The notes under the pieces were generated by a model that worked only from the letters and a program-made list of their open reading frames with translations, made no database searches and was not told where the DNA came from. A stretch of DNA of 5,790 bases from Bacteroidota bacterium. Lineage in GTDB: Bacteria; Bacteroidota; Bacteroidia; Bacteroidales; JAADJA01. The stretch is taken from contig JAJRTT010000027.1 of assembly GCA_024278155.1 (NCBI GenBank), positions 1-5,790 of the forward strand. The letters run 5' to 3'. A program made the translations under genes and the position numbers. Shown here piece by piece: positions 1 through 5,091 of the stretch (position 1 is the first letter of the stretch; every line of letters starts with the position of its first letter).

Positions 1-604
1 CCTGGGTTGGAACCCAGGGACGGAACAGGAAATATTTTCGATGGGTGAATTGGTCAAGGCCTTTGACCTAAAAAGGGTAGGGAAGGCCGGGGCCCGTTTC
101 GACCCTGAAAAAGCAAGGTGGTTCAACCATCAGCATTTGCAAATCAAACCCGATGATGAACTTGCCGGTTTATTTCAGGATATCCTTTTGCAAAAAGGAA
201 TTGAAGCTTCAAAGGATTTTGTGGTTAAAGTTGTTGCCCTTATTAAAGATCGGGCAAATTTCATGAATGATTTTTGGGAACAAGCATCTTTCTTTTTTGA
301 AGCCCCAAAGGAATATGATGCCAAAATGGTAAAAAAGAGATGGAAAGAAAACACCCCTGAAATATTGACAAAACTTATCTCGTCATTGAAAAATGTTGAG
401 ACATTTAATTCGGAAACCCTGGAATCACAAATTAAAAAATTCCTTGAGAGTAATGAGCTGGGAATGGGACAGGTAATGACTGCTTTGCGCCTGACGTTAG
501 TGGGGTCGGGCAGGGGACCCGGGGTTTTTGAGATCATGGAATTACTGGGCAGGGACGAGGTCGTTCAAAGGGTCGATAAAGCATTGGAAACGATAAAGAA
601 ATAA
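1..604 (+). CDS. gltX: Glutamate--tRNA ligase (GluRS), C-terminal part, 5' end cut by window edge
   Basis: This enzyme charges tRNA-Glu with glutamate in the cytoplasm, a step of protein synthesis. The reading frame is open from base 2, so the ATG at 41 is an internal Met. The visible 200 residues begin LGWNPGTEQEIFSMGELVKAF and continue with KRVGKAGARFDPEKARWFNH, the stretch that in bacterial GluRS follows the KMSKR loop and leads into the helical anticodon-binding domain. The end, with G-x-x-M-x-x-LR-x-x-L and VGSGRGPGVFEIMELLG, matches the usual GluRS C-terminus. The Rossmann catalytic domain with HIGH and KMSKR lies upstream of the window. The family is usually about 470-510 residues, so roughly 40 percent is seen here. 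The stop is TAA. folB follows 53 bp later on the same strand with no terminator visible between them, so co-transcription is possible. Confidence 0.96.
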   Translation, partial: LGWNPGTEQEIFSMGELVKAFDLKRVGKAGARFDPEKARWFNHQHLQIKPDDELAGLFQDILLQKGIEASKDFVVKVVALIKDRANFMNDFWEQASFFFEAPKEYDAKMVKKRWKENTPEILTKLISSLKNVETFNSETLESQIKKFLESNELGMGQVMTALRLTLVGSGRGPGVFEIMELLGRDEVVQRVDKALETIKK

Positions 605-627
605 GAAATCAAACACCGGACACCTTA

Positions 628-645
628 CATCGGTCATCCGGCATC
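628..645 (+). repeat. Short intergenic GGTCATCCGGCATC-type motif
   Basis: The gltX-folB gap carries CATCGGTCATCCGGCATC, a short run of near-repeated CATC/GGTCATCC words. It shares the 10-mer CGGTCATCCG with the fucosidase-side gap at 5007-5016. Its role is unknown. It is GC-rich relative to the AT-rich sequence around it, and both copies sit strictly between genes. Confidence 0.4.
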
Positions 646-657
646 AAACATAAACCT

Positions 658-1011
658 ATGTCAACAATCACAATCGAAGGAATGGAATTCCACGCATATC
701 ACGGCTGTTTGCCCGAGGAGGCAATAACCGGAAATACGTTTATCGTGGATGTGTATCTGGAAACGGATACTTCAAAAGCCGAGAAATCGGATGATTTGAA
801 CGACACGGTAAATTATTCCACGGTTTATGAAATCGTGAAAAATGAAATGGCCGTTATTTCCAAATTATTGGAACATGTGGGCAGGAGGATATTGGATTCC
901 CTCCAATCAAAACTACCGGAAATAGAATATGCCGAGGTAAAGGTTTCAAAAAAGAACCCACCCATTGGTGGTCAGGTTGAACATGTTAGTTTGATAATGA
1001 GCACGGATTAA
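658..1011 (+). CDS. folB: Dihydroneopterin aldolase
   Basis: FolB converts 7,8-dihydroneopterin to 6-hydroxymethyl-7,8-dihydropterin and glycolaldehyde in tetrahydrofolate synthesis, as a cytoplasmic homo-oligomer. The 117 residues are a full-length family member of about 120. Aligned by eye to the well-studied S. aureus enzyme, the active-site residues are all present: Glu21 after the YHG motif (Glu22 there), Tyr53 in DTVNY (Tyr54), Glu72 in LLEH (Glu74) and Lys98 in the SKKNPPIGG segment (Lys100). The ATG at 658 places the first beta strand (TITIEGMEFHAYHG) at the normal N-terminus. No Shine-Dalgarno sequence precedes it, as is common in Bacteroidota. It lies 53 bp after gltX and about 70 bp before tRNA-Cys. 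No other folate genes are in view. Confidence 0.96.
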   Translation: MSTITIEGMEFHAYHGCLPEEAITGNTFIVDVYLETDTSKAEKSDDLNDTVNYSTVYEIVKNEMAVISKLLEHVGRRILDSLQSKLPEIEYAEVKVSKKNPPIGGQVEHVSLIMSTD

Positions 1012-1033
1012 TGATCTGGCCCCCTTAAATTAT

Positions 1034-1066
1034 TTTGCATTTTAATTAATAAAATGATTAATTTTG
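1034..1066 (+). promoter_or_regulatory. Bacteroidota-type promoter for tRNA-Cys
   Basis: TAATTTTG at 1059-1066 matches the Bacteroidota -7 consensus TAnnTTTG exactly, and TTTG at 1034-1037 supplies the -33 box with a 21-bp spacer. The predicted start of transcription is about 1072-1074, a few bases before the mature tRNA at 1081. The surrounding 1021-1070 is strongly AT-rich. The match is to a published consensus; activity is inferred. Confidence 0.65.
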
Positions 1067-1080
1067 CATCCCGAAAAAAT

Positions 1081-1151
1081 GGTACCGTAGCCAAGTGGTT
1101 AGGCGGTGGTCTGCAAAACCATAGACAGCGGTTCGAATCCGCTCGGTACCT
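1081..1151 (+). tRNA. tRNA-Cys (anticodon GCA)
   Basis: A full cloverleaf can be drawn. The acceptor stem is GGTACCG (1081-1087) with CGGTACC (1144-1150). The D stem is GCC/GGC (1090-1092, 1102-1104). The anticodon stem is GTGGT/ACCAT (1106-1110, 1118-1122) around loop CTGCAAA, with anticodon GCA at 1113-1115. The variable loop is AGAC. The T stem is AGCGG/CCGCT with loop TTCGAAT. Discriminator U73 (1151) is the expected identity base for tRNA-Cys. CCA is not encoded and must be added after transcription. It has its own upstream promoter and is followed directly by a terminator, so it is probably a single-gene transcript. Confidence 0.97.
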
Positions 1152-1152
1152 C

Positions 1153-1183
1153 AAAAAAGCCCCGTATTTACGGGGCTTTTTTT
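1153..1183 (+). terminator. Intrinsic terminator after tRNA-Cys
   Basis: A perfect 12-bp inverted repeat, AAAAAAGCCCCG (1153-1164) and CGGGGCTTTTTT (1171-1182), surrounds a 6-base loop and runs into a T tract. It starts 1 base after the tRNA discriminator. The A tract on the 5' side makes it symmetrical, so it could also stop transcription arriving from the - strand. Confidence 0.93.
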
Positions 1184-1279
1184 ATTGGGTCGTCCTTTCC
1201 TAAAAAACTTTTCTTTTCCGGGGAATCCATTGATGAAAAAAACAACTTCGATTCCATGTTTACCTAAAATCGCGGCGGA

Positions 1280-1347
1280 GCCCACTGTCCCTTGTTGGTG
1301 TTATCACCAACAAGCCCGGTTGGGCAAACTGCCACCTGACAGTGGGC
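1280..1347. repeat. Nested inverted repeat, possible three-way-junction structure
   Basis: A perfect 10-bp outer stem pairs GCCCACTGTC (1280-1289) with GACAGTGGGC (1338-1347). Inside it lies a perfect 10-bp hairpin, CTTGTTGGTG (1291-1300) with CACCAACAAG (1305-1314) and a TTAT loop, and a small GGCA/TGCC hairpin (1323-1326, 1330-1333). Together they can fold into a Y or cruciform shape. No T tract follows, so it does not look like a simple intrinsic terminator. Its function is unknown. Confidence 0.75.
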
Positions 1348-1389
1348 GGAAACGTAAAAGCCGTTGGTGACAACACCAACGGGCCGCAA
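1346..1389. repeat. 44-bp direct repeat with hairpin, copy 1
   Basis: The unit begins GCGGAAAC, contains CCGTTGGTG (1361-1369) pairing with CACCAACGG (1374-1382) around loop ACAA, and ends GCCGCAA. The outer GCGG and CCGC can also pair. It matches copy 2 at 1572-1615 over the full 44 bases apart from one base before the stem, the four loop bases and one stem base. It overlaps by two bases the outer stem of the nested inverted repeat to its left. Confidence 0.8.
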
Positions 1390-1419
1390 CGGAATGTGAA
1401 AAGGCCAAAAAAACTTTTC

Positions 1420-1545
1420 ATTGTTGAACCCTTTCAGGGTTCTTGAAAAATTTTGCCGTCATCCACGGGTTTGACCTATGGCTATTATTGTTTAATCCCT
1501 TCGGGATTGCATTGTCCGGTGGACAATAACAATAGTGGCGCCGTG
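1420..1545. repeat. Multi-hairpin intergenic repeat element, Bacteroidota-like
   Basis: Several stem-loops lie in series. GAACCCT/AGGGTTC (1426-1432, 1436-1442) has loop TTC. GCCGTCA (1455-1461) can pair with TGAC and GGC (1472-1475, 1480-1482) with a bulge. ATTGTT/AACAAT (1487-1492, 1528-1533) encloses AATCCC/GGGATT (1494-1499, 1503-1508; loop TTC) and ATTGTCC/GGACAAT (1511-1517, 1521-1527; loop GGT). A - strand frame (1418-1615) reads PWMTAKFFKNPERVQ through it. From memory, similar strings appear as spurious small hypothetical proteins in many Bacteroidota genomes, which suggests a dispersed repeat; this was not searched. Confidence 0.6.
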
Positions 1546-1547
1546 AG

Positions 1548-1565
1548 CCCGTCTTACCGGACGGG
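1548..1565. repeat. Small hairpin between the central repeat and direct-repeat copy 2
   Basis: CCCGTC (1548-1553) and GACGGG (1560-1565) form a perfect 6-bp GC-rich stem with a 6-base loop. It continues the hairpin series and shows no T tract on either side. Confidence 0.5.
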
Positions 1566-1571
1566 TAGGTA

Positions 1572-1615
1572 GCGGAAACATAAAAGCCGTTGGTGTTTTC
1601 GCCAACGGGCCGCAA
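1572..1615. repeat. 44-bp direct repeat with hairpin, copy 2, next to the ltaE stop
   Basis: This is the second copy of the unit at 1346-1389. CCGTTGGTG (1587-1595) pairs with CGCCAACGG (1600-1608) around loop TTTT, and GCGG/CCGC (1572-1575, 1610-1613) can close it. The one stem difference (A to G) keeps pairing as G-U when read as + strand RNA. The unit ends 4 bp from the ltaE stop codon, so it would form a 3'-UTR hairpin on the ltaE transcript. Confidence 0.8.
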
Positions 1616-1619
1616 AGTA

Positions 1620-2633
1620 TCACATTGTTTTCAATACCTTTATCGTTTCCACCATCATTTCCCCGTTAAAATCAAGATGAGTAACAAAACGGATTGTTTG
1701 CGGACCAAAGCCTACGGCAGCTACTCCTTTTTCTTCAAGCAATTGGAGGAACTGTTTATCCGTATATTTTTCGTTGAGCTTAAAAATAATGATATTGGTT
1801 TCGATGGGCATAAGTTCTTCCACAAAAGAACAGTTTTTCATCACCTTTCCAATTTCTTTGGCCCTGTCATGGTCATCCCTGAGTCGGGAAATATTATGAT
1901 CAAGTGCAAAAATGCCAGCAGCAGCAAGGTATCCCGCCTGTCGCATTCCCCCACCGAATTTCTTGCGGACCCTTCGGGCTTTATGGATAAAAGCGGTATT
2001 GCCCATTAAAACAGATCCAACAGGAGCTCCAAGTCCTTTAGAAAGACAGATTGAAATGGAATCGAAAAGCACACCGTATTCTTCCGGGGAATCACCTGTT
2101 TCCGTAAGGGCATTAAAAAGCCGTGCCCCATCAAGATGAAATCCCAATTGCTGTTCCTGGCAGAGTTGGCTTATTTTTTCAATCTCTTTTATATCATAGC
2201 AACTTCCACCGCCTTTATTGGCCGTATTTTCAATGGAGACCAGTTTTGTCCGGGCGTAATGTTCATTATCGGGGTTAATGCATGCGAGAACCTGTTCAGC
2301 TGTAATTCTCCCCCTGTCCCCTTTTATCAACCTAACGGAAGCACCGGAATTGAATGCAATCCCCCCGCCCTCAAAATTATAAATGTGGGAAGTTTCATCA
2401 CATATCACTTCATCACCGTGCTGTACATGCACGTTTATGCCAATTTGGTTGGCCATGGTCCCCGAAGGGGTGAACAAGGCGGCATCCATTCCAAACATTT
2501 GAGCTATTTTGCTTTCTAATTTCTTAACTGTTGGGTCGTCCCCAAACACATCATCGCCCACTTTGGCCGAAACCATGGCTTCCAGCATTTCGGGTGTGGG
2601 TCGGGTAACGGTATCGCTTCTTAAATCTATCAT
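1620..2633 (-). CDS. ltaE: Low-specificity L-threonine aldolase
   Basis: This PLP enzyme cleaves L-threonine and L-allo-threonine to glycine and acetaldehyde in the cytoplasm, and can act on other beta-hydroxy amino acids. The 337 residues are full length for the family (about 330-345). The N-terminus MIDLRSDTVTRPTPEM is the family signature, with DDVFGDDPTV after it. PLP-site features are visible: SGTMANQ (57-63), His83 in DETSHIYNFEGGG (ring-stacking/base histidine), the HLDGAR motif with Asp168 and Arg171, and Schiff-base Lys199 in CLSKGLGAPVGSVL. The ATG start is fixed by the signature. It lies 74 bp downstream of the M64 peptidase gene on the same strand. No promoter is evident in that gap, so read-through is plausible. 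Its stop codon abuts the hairpin repeat block. Confidence 0.96.
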   Translation of the reverse strand: MIDLRSDTVTRPTPEMLEAMVSAKVGDDVFGDDPTVKKLESKIAQMFGMDAALFTPSGTMANQIGINVHVQHGDEVICDETSHIYNFEGGGIAFNSGASVRLIKGDRGRITAEQVLACINPDNEHYARTKLVSIENTANKGGGSCYDIKEIEKISQLCQEQQLGFHLDGARLFNALTETGDSPEEYGVLFDSISICLSKGLGAPVGSVLMGNTAFIHKARRVRKKFGGGMRQAGYLAAAGIFALDHNISRLRDDHDRAKEIGKVMKNCSFVEELMPIETNIIIFKLNEKYTDKQFLQLLEEKGVAAVGFGPQTIRFVTHLDFNGEMMVETIKVLKTM

Positions 2634-2663
2634 GGTATCTTTCTTTATTCGTCAGACCACTGT

Positions 2664-2685
2664 CCGTGCGCAGTCCATGCGCAGT
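2664..2685. repeat. Two-unit 11-bp tandem repeat in the ltaE leader
   Basis: CCGTGCGCAGT (2664-2674) is followed directly by CCATGCGCAGT (2675-2685), differing at one base. It lies in the 74-bp gap between the M64 gene and ltaE, where on the - strand it reads ACTGCGCATGG then ACTGCGCACGG. Each unit contains the palindrome TGCGCA. Two units are too few to be sure it is more than chance. Confidence 0.5.
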
Positions 2686-2707
2686 TATTGGTGTTTGGTT
2701 GCGGCCA

Positions 2708-4132
2708 CTATTTGGTATATTGATCAATCACCCGGCCAATAGCATCCTGGCAAACCGGGCAAAACTCCTGCTTGTTCCGGGTAAACATAATACAATCGGC
2801 ATAAGGCCGGTAATATCCAAATTGCAAATAACCCCCACCCTCAAAAGCACCAACCTTTCCGGTGTATTTCATATTATCAAGAATGGCAGATGTTTCCTGT
2901 TTTTCCCTTTCAAAGAGGGCTTCCACCTCACTTTCCGGTACTTTGGCAGCCCGTAACTTTCGTCTTTCTTTTTGGATTTCATAACTCAGGCTGTCATATT
3001 TTTCTTTTTCCCAGGGAGTGGGGATGGGTGTTCCCGGTTTGATAAATTTCGCCCATTTCAGGTTTTCCTTGTCAAGAAGGGCAGTGATATTGGCTTCGTA
3101 AGGTTCCACCGTAATTTCGGTGGGTTGGTACGAAACATCGGAGGTGTAGTATTCATCGGCAAGTCCGGCGAGGTGATGGCCAAATTCATGGACGAAAATA
3201 TAATCTGAGAATTTATTATCGGCTGCCACGGTGGAATAAAGCCGGTAAATCCCGCCACCGCCATAAGTTTCTTCGTTTATAAGGATAAACATAAAATCGT
3301 AGGGAACCGTGGAAGCCACATCCCTTACAGTTCGGTTGTCATAGGTAAGTGCATATCTTTCGGAATCGAAGGAACTATAGCTCACCGAAAGGGGAGTGCG
3401 TTTAAAAATCCCGGGATGGGGGCGGTTTACTCCCGTTGTCATCGAAGGGGTTTCAACGGCCCTGACATTGAAATCCGTTTTCCTTGAACGGTAAGGTTCA
3501 ACGGCAAACAATGCATCGCACAACCTGAAAACATCATCATGGAATTTCTGCATTTCCCCTTTTGTGTAACCATCGCCCAGAACCACAATATCAACCTTTT
3601 CATTGGCCGGGCCATTTACTATATAGTCAAAGCTTGCCAGCCCTGAACCGTTTCTTGCCGGGTTGATATTCCTTGCCTTTGGGTCGATATCGGTTTCCCA
3701 AATGGTAATGAAATTATTCTTGCCGTCCCGCTTTTTCATTAATACCTTCACCGGGTTCAAAGGCCATGGAAAGCGGATGGATTCGTGGAAAGTGCCCCAT
3801 TTTTCCTGAGCTTCCGGGATGCTTTGCCATTCACCGAAAATGCTTGAAAACCCACGACTAAAAAGAATTGCCCCGGATTCTTTGTCAAGCACTTCAAAAA
3901 AATAAAGGCCCTGGTTTAAATTGTCGAGCAAAATATGTTTACTTCCGCTCCATGAGCCATCATTGAGGATACGGTCAACGGCAAAGTGTTCTTCAGAGGC
4001 CGTTCCCGAATGGAAATAATCGAGCCGCATGGTTTTGTTTTCAAAATGTTTTTTGAAATCTACGTTGGATGTAAATTGAGCCTGAAGGTTCAGGGAAAGG
4101 ATTAGGATGAGGGGGATGATTGTTTTTTTCAT
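2708..4132 (-). CDS. Secreted M64-family (IgA peptidase-like) zinc metallopeptidase
   Basis: A predicted exported zinc protease of peptidase family M64, named for a clostridial IgA protease; the true substrate here is unknown. From the ATG at 4132 it has 474 residues. Residues 1-18 form a Sec signal peptide (KK, hydrophobic core, cleavage likely after LQA), with no lipobox cysteine. Residues about 20-130 form an N-terminal beta-rich region as in Bacteroidota M64 proteins. The catalytic domain has VVLGDGYT (GDGYT at 186-190) and the zinc motif HEFGH (315-319, catalytic Glu316), followed by HLAGLADEY, whose Asp326 or Glu327 is the candidate third ligand. The C-terminal part has YADCIM and FCPVC (Cys447, Cys458, Cys461), a typical M64 ending. 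A charged, probably helical stretch lies at about 374-420. An in-frame TTG at 4141 would add only MLI and is less likely. ltaE is 74 bp downstream. Confidence 0.9.
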   Translation of the reverse strand: MKKTIIPLILILSLNLQAQFTSNVDFKKHFENKTMRLDYFHSGTASEEHFAVDRILNDGSWSGSKHILLDNLNQGLYFFEVLDKESGAILFSRGFSSIFGEWQSIPEAQEKWGTFHESIRFPWPLNPVKVLMKKRDGKNNFITIWETDIDPKARNINPARNGSGLASFDYIVNGPANEKVDIVVLGDGYTKGEMQKFHDDVFRLCDALFAVEPYRSRKTDFNVRAVETPSMTTGVNRPHPGIFKRTPLSVSYSSFDSERYALTYDNRTVRDVASTVPYDFMFILINEETYGGGGIYRLYSTVAADNKFSDYIFVHEFGHHLAGLADEYYTSDVSYQPTEITVEPYEANITALLDKENLKWAKFIKPGTPIPTPWEKEKYDSLSYEIQKERRKLRAAKVPESEVEALFEREKQETSAILDNMKYTGKVGAFEGGGYLQFGYYRPYADCIMFTRNKQEFCPVCQDAIGRVIDQYTK

Positions 4133-4167
4133 GATCAGCAAAATAAATAAGTTGAAATTGATGGATA

Positions 4168-4175
4168 CAAATGTA
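4168..4175 (-). promoter_or_regulatory. Possible -7 promoter element for the M64 peptidase gene
   Basis: Read on the - strand, TACATTTG matches the Bacteroidota -7 consensus TAnnTTTG exactly and lies 36 bases upstream of the M64 start codon. No TTTG -33 box is found at the expected distance, so the call is tentative. If active, the M64 gene and possibly ltaE are transcribed separately from the upstream membrane-protein gene. Confidence 0.45.
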
Positions 4176-4203
4176 AGGATTATCGGATAAATTTAACTTG
4201 AAT

Positions 4204-4866
4204 CTATATCGCATCCCAAACCGGAACATCCAAAAACCGTGAAAGGATATTGGCGTTGCTACGGATACTTCCATCACTGCCATGGTCAATAACATTGATC
4301 CGCCTTGCATCTTTCATAACAAGGTTTAGTTCATAACTGTAATAGGAAGATTTTTTCCCGGAAATATATTCGGAAATCAGTTGGATTGCATGAATATCTT
4401 CCAACTTTATAAAAGCCTTGAGTTCCTCTTTGTCATAGACCATGTTAGGGGATTTACGGCCCTTCCAAAAAGATTTGAAGCGTTTGTCAAAAACAATGGG
4501 AGTTGTGCCAAAATAGAGCATAACACCGCCGGCAATTGAAAAACCGAATCCAATCAACAGAGGAAAGATTGATTCCAAATTTATCCCAAAATCACCTGAG
4601 TTGATTTTGGGGTAGGAGAACGCGATCATTGCCCCTGATCCAACAAGGATAAAAATACCGTAAAATAATTTAGCTCCCCATGATGCTTTAAATTCAATAC
4701 GGTCGTTATTTATACGGACGAGTTTGTGGGTCCTGAAATTACTACCGCCACTTTTCAATGGTACCCATTGGGTTTGAATAGCAATTGGGTCATTAAAACG
4801 GGAAGTATCAAAAGAGGTGCTTTCACCTACCATTTTCCTCAGTTGGTTTATTAGTTTTCTGAACAT
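4204..4866 (-). CDS. Conserved two-helix membrane protein of unknown function
   Basis: The protein has 220 residues. Residues 1-66 are a polar N-terminal cytoplasmic region including QTQWVPLKSGGSNFRTHKL. Two hydrophobic helices follow at about 67-85 and 100-120, separated by a short loop. A C-terminal region (about 122-220) carries FDKRFKSFWKGRK, LEDIHAIQLISE, YYSYELNLVMKDARRINVIDHG and LSRFLDVPVWD. That last pattern, a short beta-rich module ending in FL-x-V-P-V-W-D, is one I recall in hypothetical membrane proteins of many bacteria; it resembles small membrane-anchored PH-like folds, but I cannot name the family. ATG at 4866 is chosen; no Shine-Dalgarno sequence is visible. There is no signal peptide. 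It sits 71 bp upstream of the M64 gene and 225 bp downstream of the fucosidase gene, so no functional link is clear. Confidence 0.8.
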   Translation of the reverse strand: MFRKLINQLRKMVGESTSFDTSRFNDPIAIQTQWVPLKSGGSNFRTHKLVRINNDRIEFKASWGAKLFYGIFILVGSGAMIAFSYPKINSGDFGINLESIFPLLIGFGFSIAGGVMLYFGTTPIVFDKRFKSFWKGRKSPNMVYDKEELKAFIKLEDIHAIQLISEYISGKKSSYYSYELNLVMKDARRINVIDHGSDGSIRSNANILSRFLDVPVWDAI

Positions 4867-5003
4867 GGTTGTTTAGGTTAAATGATCTTTTCTGATTTTT
4901 CCATAATAATATATGATAATGTAAGCTGGTTCAGAAGTCGGATGAAAGTTGTCATGTGACCGAAGTAAAGCTTCAGAAATACTATTGTATAATCGACAAA
5001 AAG

Positions 5004-5023
5004 CACCGGTCATCCGTCATCGG
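5004..5023 (+). repeat. Short intergenic GGTCATCCGTCATCGG motif
   Basis: The 225-bp gap between the fucosidase and membrane-protein genes carries CACCGGTCATCCGTCATCGG, an imperfect repetition of the word GTCATC. It shares CGGTCATCCG with the motif at 628-645 in the gltX-folB gap. The rest of this gap (4867-5091) is AT-rich and shows no clear terminator or promoter. Confidence 0.4.
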
Positions 5024-5091
5024 GCCTTAAAACTATTTTACAATTGGAGTTTGTTTTTCTTTACAAAAAAACAGTAATTGAAACCTCAAGA

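Larger units (their letters stand above)
1184..1619. other. Non-coding convergent intergenic region, hairpin-dense in its right three quarters
   Basis: No believable gene is present. The open frames here start only at TTG codons and read straight through hairpins. About 1184-1270 shows no recognisable element. From about 1280 to 1615 at least eight stem-loops can be drawn, including repeated ones described as separate entries. The region separates the + strand genes ending at tRNA-Cys from the - strand genes ending at ltaE. Confidence 0.8.

Noticed and set aside
41..43. ATG as the true start of the first gene
   Set aside because: The frame is open to base 2 and the upstream residues LGWNPGTEQEIFS are standard GluRS sequence.
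1144..1190. Integration (att) site at the 3' end of tRNA-Cys
   Set aside because: No second copy of the tRNA 3' end, integrase or other mobile gene is in the window; the tRNA is followed directly by a normal terminator.
1185..1370. + strand 61-codon frame after the tRNA terminator
   Set aside because: It starts at a TTG inside the terminator tail, has no recognisable domain, and its second half is the nested inverted repeat.
1418..1615. - strand 65-codon frame as a real gene
   Set aside because: Its only start is a TTG within direct-repeat copy 2, and the frame runs through multiple hairpins; it is kept as a marker of a repeat, not as a CDS.
1280..1615. CRISPR array
   Set aside because: There are only two 44-bp direct repeats, with 182 bp of structured sequence between them and no regular spacers or cas genes.
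1590..2519. + strand frames opposite ltaE
   Set aside because: They have no family resemblance and lie antisense to a clear full-length threonine aldolase.
4133..4141. Upstream TTG start for the M64 peptidase
   Set aside because: It adds only MLI before MKKTII; the ATG at 4132 gives a normal signal peptide with lysines at positions 2 and 3.
4867..5091. Terminator for the fucosidase gene or promoter for the membrane protein
   Set aside because: Only 4-bp stems (for example GAAG/CTTC) without a T tract, and no TAnnTTTG match on the - strand, were found.
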